Shown piece by piece: positions 8,243 to 16,908 of a DNA stretch of 49,907 nt (within the stretch, counting starts at the first letter, position 1; each line of letters begins with the position of its first letter). Source of the stretch: Methanoculleus frigidifontis (GTDB lineage: Archaea; Halobacteriota; Methanomicrobia; Methanomicrobiales; Methanoculleaceae); contig NZ_VCYH01000013.1 in the NCBI RefSeq assembly GCF_030464345.1, forward strand, positions 1 through 49,907. Direction: 5' to 3'. The translations under genes and the position numbers were made by a program. The notes beneath the pieces are model-generated. The model saw nothing but the letters and a program-made list of their open reading frames with translations, was not told the DNA's origin and made no database searches.

Positions 8243-9632
8243 ACCCGACCGGATCACGGGTTTTGTTCTCGTCGTCGCCGCAGTTGCCGCCGTCGCCGGG
8301 ATCCTCTTCGGATTCGATACCGGCGTCATCTCCGGGGCGATCCTCTTCATCAACGAGGATTTCAGCTTAACGAGCGCCACGACCGAGGTGGCGGTGAGCT
8401 CCGTGCTGATGGGCGCGATCATCGGGGCGCTCTTCGGCGGCCCGCTCTCGGACAGGGTGGGGCGCCGCAGCTCCATCCTCTCTGCAGCGGCGATCTTCCT
8501 CGTGGGTACGGTCGTGGTCGTTCTTTCCCCAATCTTCTCGATCTTCATCATCGGCAGGATCCTGATCGGGATCGCGATCGGCGTCGCATCGTTCGTCGCT
8601 CCCCTCTACATCTCCGAGATTGCGCCGGAAAATATCCGGGGCGCCCTTGTATCGCTCAATCAGCTCCTGATCACGATAGGCATCCTGATCGCCTACGGTG
8701 TGAACTACTATTTTGCGGCGGAGGGCGCCTGGCGGGCGATGTTCCTCGCAGGCTTGATCCCGGGCACGGTTCTCCTGGTCGGCATGTTCCTGATGCCCAG
8801 AAGCCCCCGGTGGCTGATGTTCATGAACCGCCCCGGCGACGCCGAAAAAGTCCTCCGGAAGATCCGCGGCACCCCCGATGTATCGGATGAACTCGGCGAG
8901 ATTGAGAAGAGCATGCGGACGGAAGGGGCGGGAACGTGGTCGGATCTCTTCGCACCCGGCGTCAGGCTCCCGCTGCTCCTGGGTGTCGGGCTCGCGGTTC
9001 TCCAGCAGGCGACCGGGATCAACACCGTCATCTACTACGCCCCGACCATCTTCCAGTTTGCCGGCCTTGCGGAGGCGACCGCCTCGATCGCCGCGACGGT
9101 CGGGATCGGCATCGTGAACGTCCTGGTGACCCTGGTGGCCATCTGGCTCGTCGACCGGGCAGGACGCAGGCCGCTGCTCCTCGGGAGCCTTGCCGGCATG
9201 GGCATCGCCATGCTGCTCCTCGGGATCGGGTTTGCCTTCGAGGGCGGCGGCGGAGGGGCGGCGGTCTCGCTCGGGCAGGTCACCGCGGTAAGCCTCATCA
9301 TCTACGTCGCCGCCTTCGCGCTGGGCCTCGGGCCGATATTCTGGCTGATCATCTCCGAGATCTACCCGCTCAGCGTACGGGGACTTGCTATGAGCCTCGC
9401 GACGGTGACGAACTGGGCCGCAAACTTCATCATTGCAGCGACGTTCCTCTCGCTGGTGGACCTCATCGGGGAGTCCGGCGTCTTCCTCCTCTACGCCCTG
9501 ATTGCAGCGCTCGCGTGGCTCTTCGTCTTCAAGCTCGTGCCCGAGACCAAAGGGCTGTCTCTGGAGCAGATCGAGGCGTACTTCCGGTCCCGTGGCCGGG
9601 TCGGAGAAGAGACGAGACCAAGAAATATGTGA
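8232..9632 (+). CDS. MFS sugar porter family transporter
   Basis: A 466-residue, 12-helix major facilitator of the sugar porter family. Diagnostic motifs are GFDTGVISGA in helix 1, DRVGRR between helices 2 and 3, RSPRWL ahead of the central loop, QQATGINTVIYYAP in helix 7, DRAGRRPLLL between helices 8 and 9 and VPETKG after helix 12. Homologues import monosaccharides, often by proton symport. The ATG has GGAGGAACCC directly ahead, within the overlapping 22-codon ORF. It sits between GH15 and glucose dehydrogenase in a tight + strand cluster, so glucose or a close relative is the natural guess for its substrate (inference). Such porters are unusual in methanogens, which do not normally grow on sugars. 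Confidence 0.9.
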   Translation: MASKPDRITGFVLVVAAVAAVAGILFGFDTGVISGAILFINEDFSLTSATTEVAVSSVLMGAIIGALFGGPLSDRVGRRSSILSAAAIFLVGTVVVVLSPIFSIFIIGRILIGIAIGVASFVAPLYISEIAPENIRGALVSLNQLLITIGILIAYGVNYYFAAEGAWRAMFLAGLIPGTVLLVGMFLMPRSPRWLMFMNRPGDAEKVLRKIRGTPDVSDELGEIEKSMRTEGAGTWSDLFAPGVRLPLLLGVGLAVLQQATGINTVIYYAPTIFQFAGLAEATASIAATVGIGIVNVLVTLVAIWLVDRAGRRPLLLGSLAGMGIAMLLLGIGFAFEGGGGGAAVSLGQVTAVSLIIYVAAFALGLGPIFWLIISEIYPLSVRGLAMSLATVTNWAANFIIAATFLSLVDLIGESGVFLLYALIAALAWLFVFKLVPETKGLSLEQIEAYFRSRGRVGEETRPRNM

Positions 9633-9645
9633 TTGAGGTAGCGCG

Positions 9646-10695
9646 ATGAAAGCGATCACTGTTGAACCGATGAAAGCGGGAACCGCACGGTTGGAGAATG
9701 TTCCCGAACCGGATATCCGGGACGGCTCGGCGCTTGTGGAAGCCATCGCCGTCGGAGTATGCGGAACCGATGCCGAAATTGTTGCAGGAAAATACGGATG
9801 GGCGCCTCCGGGGAGAACACGACTTGTTCTGGGGCACGAATCGCTCGGCCGGGTGATCGATCCCGGACCGGCATCAGGGTTACACGTTGGGGATCTCGTC
9901 GTGGGCATTGTCCGGCGCCCCGACCCGGTTCCTTGCGCGAACTGTGCGGTAGGGGAGTGGGATATGTGCACCAACGGGCTGTACACCGAGCGCGGCATCA
10001 AAGAGCTTGACGGTTTCATGTCCGAGCGGTGGAGGATTGAACCCGAGTACGCGATGAAAGTGGATCCCACGCTCGGGATCCTCGGCGTGCTCCTCGAGCC
10101 GATGACGGTTCTCGCGAAAGCCTGGGAGATGGTAAGAGCAATCGGCCAGCGCTCGTTCTGGGAGCCGGAGAATGCGCTCATAACCGGCGCAGGGCCCGTC
10201 GGCCTTCTCGCGGCTCTTATCGGTATGCAGGAAGGGCTGGATGTCCATGTCTTTGATCGGAATGCATCGGGTCCCAAGCCCGAAGCGGTCAGGGCTCTCG
10301 GAGCGACGTATCACTCGACATCCGTATCAGACGTAGGCTTCGAACCGGACATCATCATCGAGTGTACCGGTGTCGGGCAGGTCATCGCCGAATCCATTCA
10401 CCAGGTGGGAGCCGGCGGCGTCATCTGCCTCACGGGTGTCGGTAAGGGAGGCCCACTTCCTGCAACGCCCACGGCGGATACCGCCGCGGCGGCGGTGCTC
10501 CGAAATGTTGCCATCGTTGGAAGCGTGAATGCCAACAAGCGGCACTGGTACAAGGCCTCCAGAGCCCTGGTCCGCGCCGATCCAACATGGCTCGAGCGCC
10601 TCATTACACGGCGGGAAAGACCGGAAAACTTCCAGGAGGCCCTGGTGCGGCAACCCGGAGACATCAAGGTCATCGTTCAGTTCTCCGAGATCTGA
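9646..10695 (+). CDS. gdh: Glucose 1-dehydrogenase, archaeal zinc MDR type
   Basis: A 349-residue medium-chain dehydrogenase resembling the archaeal glucose 1-dehydrogenases. The N-terminal GroES-like domain has GVCGTDAEIV (catalytic zinc Cys), GHESLG (His-Glu) and the structural-zinc loop CANCAVGEWDMC. The Rossmann domain carries ITGAGPVGLLAA (about residue 180). VNANKRHWYKA (about 290) matches the substrate and cofactor region of Gdh enzymes. It oxidises glucose to gluconolactone with NAD(P). It starts 13 bases after the porter stop, with GAGGTAGCG as ribosome binding site. Its first 14 codons are echoed upstream of the porter. GH15, porter and Gdh together suggest a glucose-oxidising route. 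Confidence 0.88.
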   Translation: MKAITVEPMKAGTARLENVPEPDIRDGSALVEAIAVGVCGTDAEIVAGKYGWAPPGRTRLVLGHESLGRVIDPGPASGLHVGDLVVGIVRRPDPVPCANCAVGEWDMCTNGLYTERGIKELDGFMSERWRIEPEYAMKVDPTLGILGVLLEPMTVLAKAWEMVRAIGQRSFWEPENALITGAGPVGLLAALIGMQEGLDVHVFDRNASGPKPEAVRALGATYHSTSVSDVGFEPDIIIECTGVGQVIAESIHQVGAGGVICLTGVGKGGPLPATPTADTAAAAVLRNVAIVGSVNANKRHWYKASRALVRADPTWLERLITRRERPENFQEALVRQPGDIKVIVQFSEI

Positions 10696-10738
10696 CGTGG
10701 GGGGAGCTCTGCAGCACATCACATGAGGGGAGAATACG

Positions 10739-11398
10739 ATGGCTTCAGACTGGATCGACGTTTCGGTAACGCTGAAAACCGGCATGGTCACCTGGCCGGG
10801 TGACCCGCCGGTCAGGATCAGCCATGCCCAGAGCATGGAGCGGGGCGATGCGAGCACGGTATCGCTCCTCGAGATGGGCGCCCATACCGGCACCCACATG
10901 GATGCCCCTGCGCACTTTGTCCGCGGCGGCACCGGGATCGGCGACATCCCGCTGGATGCGAGCATCGGTCCGGCGCGGGTCATCCCCATCCGTGACCGCA
11001 CGTCCATCGAACCCGACGAGCTGGAGGGGCATTCCATCCGGCGCGGCGAGCGGGTCCTCTTCAAGACCCACAACTCCGATCACGTCTGGGATACCGACAG
11101 GTTCGTCGAGGAGTTCGTGTACATCTCGGAAGCGGCGGCCCAATACCTCGCCGAGCGGCAGGTGCGGCTGGTCGGCGCGGACTACCTCTCCGTCGGCGGT
11201 TTCCACGCGGACGGCGTGAAGATTCACCAGACCCTGCTCAATGCCGGCATCTGGATCATCGAGGGGCTGAACCTGAAACAGGTGCCGCCGGGCGAGGTAG
11301 ACCTGGTCTGCCTGCCGCTGAAGATCCTCGGCGGCGACGGTGCTCCGGCCCGGGCGCTCGTGCGTCCTTTGGACCGGGCGGCCGGAGAGGTGCGGTGA
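10739..11398 (+). CDS. Cyclase-family metal hydrolase (kynurenine formamidase-like)
   Basis: A 219-residue member of the cyclase / kynurenine-formamidase family. The metal site HTGTHMDAPAHF is at about residues 57-68, and the family start SVTLKTGMVTWPGDPP and later VGADYLSVGG are present. Characterised members hydrolyse amides, lactones or formyl groups; tryptophan breakdown is not implied, because no other pathway genes lie nearby. A lactonase role acting on the Gdh product is conceivable from position alone (inference). It lies 43 bases after gdh, with a GGGGAGAAT ribosome binding site. A paralogue sits at 36440-37048; the two share the metal motif but clearly differ elsewhere. Confidence 0.82.
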   Translation: MASDWIDVSVTLKTGMVTWPGDPPVRISHAQSMERGDASTVSLLEMGAHTGTHMDAPAHFVRGGTGIGDIPLDASIGPARVIPIRDRTSIEPDELEGHSIRRGERVLFKTHNSDHVWDTDRFVEEFVYISEAAAQYLAERQVRLVGADYLSVGGFHADGVKIHQTLLNAGIWIIEGLNLKQVPPGEVDLVCLPLKILGGDGAPARALVRPLDRAAGEVR

Positions 11399-11419
11399 GA
11401 GAAAAATGGAGAAGGTTGT

Positions 11420-13196
11420 ATGAAAGTCATTATCGTCGGTGGAGTGGCCGGCGGGGCGTCGTGTGCAGCGCGCCTGCGCAGGCTGGATGAGAACGTTGAG
11501 ATCCTCATGGTGGAACGCGGGCCGTACGTCTCGTACGCGAACTGCGGGCTGCCCTACCATGTCGGGGACGTGATTGAGAAAGAATCGAGCCTGCTCGTGG
11601 CCAACGAGGAGCTCTTCCGCGCACATTTCGCAGTCGATGTGCGGACCAACTGCGAGGCCGTTGCGGTCTCGCCGGAGAAGAAAACCGTGGACCTGCGCGA
11701 TCTGGTGACCGGGGAGGTCACCACGCACTCGTACGACAAACTGGTGCTCTCCCCCGGAGCCGCCGCCGTCCACCCGCCGCTGCCGGGGATAGACCTTCCC
11801 GGGCATCTTCCACGTCAAGACCGTGCCGGATGCCAGGGCTATCCACGAGTGGCTTGAGAAGGGCACCGCATTCCTCTCCGGCATGGACCGGTACTCGGGG
11901 TTCCAGACCCTCAGGCCCAAAACCCGGGCCGTGGTGGTCGGTGGGGGGTTCATCGGCCTTGAGATGGCGGAAAACCTGATCCAGCGCGGCTTTGAAGTGA
12001 CCCTGCTGCAGAAGCCGGATCAGGTCTTACGGCCGCTCGACCGGGAATTTGCGCAGGTCGTCGAGGCCTTTATGGAGAGTCACGGGGTCCGCGTGATGCA
12101 CGGCGACAGGGTGGTCGGGTTCAAGCAGGCCGAGCATGGCGCCATCAGCGTGGAGACCAGCTCAGGCAGGACCTACCTCGGCGACGTGGTGATCCTCGCT
12201 ATCGGTGTGCGCCCGGAGACCGCCCTGGCGAAGATGGCCGGATTAGAGATCGGCGACCTTGGAGGGATACGTGTCGACGACCATATGCGCACGAGCAATC
12301 CTGATATCTTCGCCGTCGGCGACGCTGTCGAGGTGAAGGATTTCGTCACCGGCGAGTGGAGCCTGATCCCGCTGGCGGGCCCGGCCAACCGGCAGGGCCG
12401 CATCGCGGCCGATGTCATCGCGGGGCGCGACTCCCGGTACCGCGGCACCCAGGGCACCTCGATCATCGGGCTCTTCGGCGCGGCCGTTGCCTGGACGGGG
12501 CCCAGCGAAAAGATGCTGAAAGAGCTCGGTGATACCGATTACGAAAAGATCTACATCTACCCGAACTCGCACGCAGGCTACTACCCGGGAGCCGGCCCGA
12601 TCGCGATGAAGGTCCTCTTCCGGAGATCCGACGGACGCCTGCTGAGCGTGCAGGCGCTCGGCAAGGAGGGCGTGGACAAGCGGGTGAGTGTTCTTGCGGC
12701 GATGATCCAGATGGGCGCTACGGTATACGACCTTGAGGAATCTGAGCTCTGCTACGCGCCCCAGTTTGGCAGCGCAAAAGATCCGGTGAACTTTGCCGGG
12801 ATGGTGACGGCCGACGTCCTTCGGGGCGATATGCCGCTCAGCCAATGGGATACCGCTCTGACCGGATTCCTTCTGGATGTGCGCGAACCGATGGAACTCG
12901 CCGTGGAAAGCGTGCCCGAAGCGCACAACATCCCGCTTGGAGAGCTCCGGGAGCGGCTCGGCGAACTCCCCCGCGACCGCGAGATCCACGTCTTCTGCCG
13001 TTCCAGCCAGCGGGCTTATTATGCGACGCGGATTCTTGTGCAGAACGGATTCAACGCGAAAACCGTATCCGGAGGAATGCTTTCGCTTGCGCACAATTAC
13101 CTCTTTGGTACGGGCGCGGGCGCGGAACCGGGGGAAGCAGTCGAACCGGTCGAAGCGAAGGAGGAGAAGAAGCCGATGGTCGCCCCGGCACGCTGA
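11420..13196 (+). pseudogene. CoA-disulfide reductase / rhodanese fusion, frameshifted
   Basis: Two overlapping frames make up one protein. The first (11420-11857) has the FAD motif VGGVAGGASCAARLRR and the redox Cys in SYANCGLPYHVGD typical of CoA-disulfide reductases. The second (open from 11823) carries the NAD motif VVVGGGFIGLEMAEN, the FAD-binding VGDAVEV, the dimerisation domain and a C-terminal rhodanese domain with LDVREPMEL and the active Cys in VFCRSSQRA. Homology breaks at 11797-11803 (CCCGGG), where removing one C restores GIFHVKTVPDARAIHEWL. This is either a real one-base insertion or a sequence error; the rest of both frames is well preserved, so decay is recent if real. The intact family reduces CoA disulfides or polysulfide, the rhodanese part handling sulfane sulfur. 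The upstream gene ends 21 bases before it. Confidence 0.82.
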
Positions 13197-13294
13197 GCCG
13201 GTGCCGGGACCGGCGTGCTTTCGCGTGAGCAGCAGTACCTCTTTGATACGGGGGAGGAGTGTGTGCATGATTCATGCCAGCGTGCAGGTGAGGG

Positions 13295-13936
13295 GTGGTG
13301 GCGTCCCGCAGTGATGATAGCCCGAAGAGGTCCGGTGAAAACCGCCTGACCGCCTTTCTCCCCGCCGATAGGCTGCGTGCATTTGCCGACGGGGTCTTCG
13401 CGATCGTCATCACGCTGCTCGTCCTCGAACTCCCCGTGCCGGAAGCCACCGATGACCTGCTGTGGGCGCTTCTCGAAGCGTGGCCCGATTTCCTCGCCTA
13501 TGTCATCAGTTTCGTGTTTATCGGCGGGTTCTGGATCACCCACTCGTCCATCACCCGGCTGACGGAGCATGAAGACGGCGTTACGTTCCGGATGACGCTC
13601 GTGATGCTCTTCTTCGTCTCCCTGCTCCCGTTCTCCACGAGCCTGATGGTCAAGCATCTCGTCGGACCTGGTTCCCGGCTGTCGGTCTTCATCTACGGGC
13701 TGGATCTGCTCTTCGCATCATTCATGCTCGATCGGATCATGCGCTACCTTGCCCGGCGCCCGGAGCTCCTCGTCGACGGCCTCGCAGTCGATGACCATCG
13801 TCCCCGGAAGATCGGCCGCGAAGCGCCCGAGCGGGTGTCCGGCCGCAGGGATGCACTCCACGAAGCCGGCCGACGGTGCCGTATCTCCCGATCGTCTCGA
13901 GCAGCCACTCCCGCCGGGCGGCCCGGCCCTCCCTGA
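13295..13936 (+). CDS. TMEM175-family potassium channel, apparently truncated
   Basis: The N-terminal 150 residues match the TMEM175 (DUF1211) channel family. The filter-helix motif RLRAFADGVFAIVITLLVLELPVP is followed by helices around YVISFVFIGGFWITH, MTLVMLFFVSLLPFS and SVFIYGLDLLFASFML. The family normally has six helices per chain; here the frame leaves the family after the fourth, at about residue 155 (RPELLVD). It then continues as an arginine-rich tail read from the antisense strand of another broken gene (see 13740-14031). The channel is therefore probably cut off and may be non-functional. Start is GTG at 13295 or 13298, preceded by AGGTGAG. Confidence 0.65.
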   Translation: MVASRSDDSPKRSGENRLTAFLPADRLRAFADGVFAIVITLLVLELPVPEATDDLLWALLEAWPDFLAYVISFVFIGGFWITHSSITRLTEHEDGVTFRMTLVMLFFVSLLPFSTSLMVKHLVGPGSRLSVFIYGLDLLFASFMLDRIMRYLARRPELLVDGLAVDDHRPRKIGREAPERVSGRRDALHEAGRRCRISRSSRAATPAGRPGPP

Positions 13937-14031
13937 AGCGGGGGTCTCTGTCGATGCCCGGCATGTTGCCGCAGACGCTCATCAGGTCGTCGACGTTTTT
14001 CTTCGGTGATGTCTTCGAACGTGAATTCCAT
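13740..14031 (-). pseudogene. Inverted remnant of an unidentified gene, two frameshifts
   Basis: Reading leftward from ATG 14031, coding-like sequence can be followed in three successive frames: MEFTFEDITEE, then (after a shift in the A-run at 13996-14000) NVDDLMSVCGNMPGIDR through RREWLLETIGRYG, then (after a second shift near 13870-13880) GFVECIPAAGHPLGRFAADL. The sequence then runs into the 3' part of the channel gene on the opposite strand. The start resembles the beginning of GNAT acetyltransferases, but the family is not secure. It is a 5' gene fragment joined tail-to-tail with the truncated channel gene. Confidence 0.5.
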
Positions 14032-14842
14032 GGTATCAGATCCGGCAATAGTCTCTCGGGCGACGGCCGTGATAAGGCTGCCGCCGTGAAACCGTCCGAT
14101 ACCGCCCGGACGGCGATATGCGACGGAACGAACCGTTCTTCCCCGGATGTGAGGATTGCGAGGGACGTGCACTCGCCGCAGTCCTGCGGAGGGCGGCGGG
14201 ACCGACCCCGGCCCGCCCCGAAACAAGCCCGTATATCGCGTATTTTCCTCCGGTTTCGGGGGTCGTGGAGGAGGGAGGTGGGAAACGCGGCGTATGCACT
14301 CCGATGGCGAAAATACCGGAATATCATGGACCTATAACGACGATATGACGGGCAGTAATTTTTGGGAGGGTGCTGAGTATGGGCGGGGCAGAGATCGGCC
14401 GTCTGCGGGCGTCTGTGCGGGTGGTTTTTTCGGCGGATTTTTGGCCGGATTTGCGGGTATTTAGCGTTTGCTGAACGTGGCGGGGCGGCAGGAGGGTTGA
14501 CCAGGGTTCTGCGGACGACCGTCCGGCGGTAGGAGAACTGGTTCTTCGGTTGACGCCGAGGGATTCCGGATACCGGCGATTCGGCCGGAGGAGGATAGGG
14601 TTTCCCGTTGTCGCCGGGGGGAGTTGCGACCGGTGTGGCCGGGTGAACTCGGGCGGCGGGGTAGTTACGATAATGAGAAGGCGATCTGCCGCTCACGTGG
14701 GGTGCAGGTGGAGAACTACGAGGAGTGATATGCACGACCGGGGCGGTGTCACCGATCTTGCTGGAGTGTCCCGGGCGGGAATATTTTGTTATGCCAGAAT
14801 ATTTACCGGATGAAACAATTCTGGCTACGCAACAAACCACCA
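14032..14842. other. Non-coding stretch beside the leader-distal end of the CRISPR array
   Basis: About 810 bases with no reading frame that looks coding. Long open frames exist on the - strand but have low-complexity arginine- and proline-rich translations without family likeness. The left part is the upstream region of the remnant gene; the right end carries a hairpin next to the array. No leader-like features are expected here, because the array is transcribed leftward from its other end. Confidence 0.6.
14787..14835 (-). repeat. Inverted repeat just beyond the array's distal end
   Basis: GCCAGAAT (14793-14800) and ATTCTGGC (14818-14825) form a perfect 8-bp stem with a 17-base loop. Flanking TTGTT and AACAA can extend it with an internal bulge. 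It lies 18 bases beyond the degenerate last repeat, in the position where a leftward pre-crRNA transcript would end. There is no long T-run after it on the - strand, so a role as terminator is only a suggestion. Confidence 0.45.
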
Positions 14843-16609
14843 ATTCCGATCCACACGCCCGCGAGGGGTGTGACCAACGCAGGTTATCCTCGACCGCACC
14901 CTGTAATATTTCAATCCACACACCCGCGAGGGGTGTGACGTGGAGCGACGAGAGGTTGGTGTGGGTTGCCCGTTCTATTTCAATCCACACACCCGCGAGG
15001 GGTGTGACAATTTGGCGATGTTCTCATCGACGGCGTGTTGGAGATTTCAATCCACACACCCGCGAGGGGTGTGACCTCGTGCCCTCGTACTTCTTGACAA
15101 TGGTATCGAGATTTCAATCCACACACCCGCGAGGGGTGTGACGCTCCCGGATCAGATCGTCGCGGAGGTCTTGCTGATTTCAATCCACACACCCGCGAGG
15201 GGTGTGACTCGCTCTTGGCATCGATATCGGCATCGGTCTTATAATTTCAATCCACACACCCGCGAGGGGTGTGACGGCGGACCGGGCGACGGTATCACGG
15301 TAGCGTATACATTTCAATCCACACACCCGCGAGGGGTGTGACTATCGTTCGTCGATCGCCTGGTAGGGATCGCAGGTATTTCAATCCACACACCCGCGAG
15401 GGGTGTGACTCTCGTTCTGTTCGTATATAGATGCAAGTTCTGCATATTTCAATCCACACACCCGCGAGGGGTGTGACATGCACGGAACGATTACATCTCG
15501 TTTGAATCGTATATTTCAATCCACACACCCGCGAGGGGTGTGACACCTCCGCACCGTCAACAAGGCGATCCCGTTTAAATTTCAATCCACACACCCGCGA
15601 GGGGTGTGACTCGGGACACATGGGGCACATGGGGCACGTAGTACAATTTCAATCCACACACCCGCGAGGGGTGTGACCCGGCATGGTGGAAACAGTGCAG
15701 CACCAACGCCGAATTTCAATCCACACACCCGCGAGGGGTGTGACTCTGTCTTCTGTAGTATGCTCTTCTGGCTCATTATTTCAATCCACACACCCGCGAG
15801 GGGTGTGACTCCCACACGGTACGGCGGTTGCGTCCTGCTGGAATTTCAATCCACACACCCGCGAGGGGTGTGACAAGCAGGCGGCAACCGCCGGCACCTA
15901 CCCGTCGATATTTCAATCCACACACCCGCGAGGGGTGTGACGTCGTCGAGCTCCAGGGTAAACGGGTGTGATACCCATTTCAATCCACACACCCGCGAGG
16001 GGTGTGACTTTTTCACTCCTTGAAATTAGACCGCTCCCGGGAATTTCAATCCACACACCCGCGAGGGGTGTGACAAAACGGACACGGCCAGGAATCAGTC
16101 TGATAAAAAATTTCAATCCACACACCCGCGAGGGGTGTGACTTCGTTGGTTTCCGTCATAATTCATTCACCTCATATTTCAATCCACACACCCGCGAGGG
16201 GTGTGACCCGAGCCAGATCTCCGAGCCGTTCGGGAGCGTGAAATTTCAATCCACACACCCGCGAGGGGTGTGACAATCCCCTTCGGGCAAACCGGTCTGA
16301 CCATCTCCAATTTCAATCCACACACCCGCGAGGGGTGTGACAACGACTCCTGCCGCTTGCACTCGACGCCGTACGGATTTCAATCCACACACCCGCGAGG
16401 GGTGTGACTTGCCGTCGATCAGCGAGTATCCGCACATCTGCTGATTTCAATCCACACACCCGCGAGGGGTGTGACGATGCATTCTGCTGCTTTGCCTTCC
16501 ACCGCTCGTTATTTCAATCCACACACCCGCGAGGGGTGTGACTAGACCCCGTGAGGGAGTCTCATGCCAAAAAAACCATTTCAATCCACACACCCGCGAG
16601 GGGTGTGAC

Positions 16610-16644
16610 GAGGCAACCGGATTAACACCGGGTGCCGCCGTCCG
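16610..16644 (-). repeat. Duplicated spacer, copy 1 (35 bases)
   Basis: This spacer carries the same 34 bases as the spacer at 16875-16908, plus one extra G at its low-coordinate side, which is the 3' side in crRNA sense. Three other spacers separate the two copies. The shared end is the one next to the PAM-derived side. Confidence 0.9.
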
Positions 16645-16874
16645 ATTTCAATCCACACACCCGCGAGGGGTGTGACTTTCAGATAAGCAGCATACCCGTG
16701 CCTGGCTGATATTTCAATCCACACACCCGCGAGGGGTGTGACAAACTGGACGGTCGTATAATCGGCATTCTCTTTATTTCAATCCACACACCCGCGAGGG
16801 GTGTGACGCGGCAGCCGGATCAGGTCGCGGGCGACGTTCAGGATTTCAATCCACACACCCGCGAGGGGTGTGAC

Positions 16875-16908
16875 AGGCAACCGGATTAACACCGGGTGCC
16901 GCCGTCCG
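16875..16908 (-). repeat. Duplicated spacer, copy 2 (34 bases)
   Basis: Identical to bases 16611-16644 but one base shorter. It lies four repeat units closer to the leader, so it was added later if the array order is undisturbed. See the paired entry at 16610-16644. Confidence 0.9.

Noticed and set aside
8367-10277. 636-codon open frame on the - strand
   Set aside because: It runs antisense to the sugar porter and glucose dehydrogenase and has a low-complexity translation without family features.
10739-11398. Tryptophan degradation (kynurenine formamidase) as the role of the cyclase-family genes
   Set aside because: No other gene of that pathway is present, and the family covers many different hydrolases.
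13737-14990. 417-codon open frame on the - strand entering the array
   Set aside because: Only the part near 13880-13995 looks coding; the rest is low-complexity and its start lies in CRISPR repeats. It is treated as part of the gene remnant at 13740-14031.
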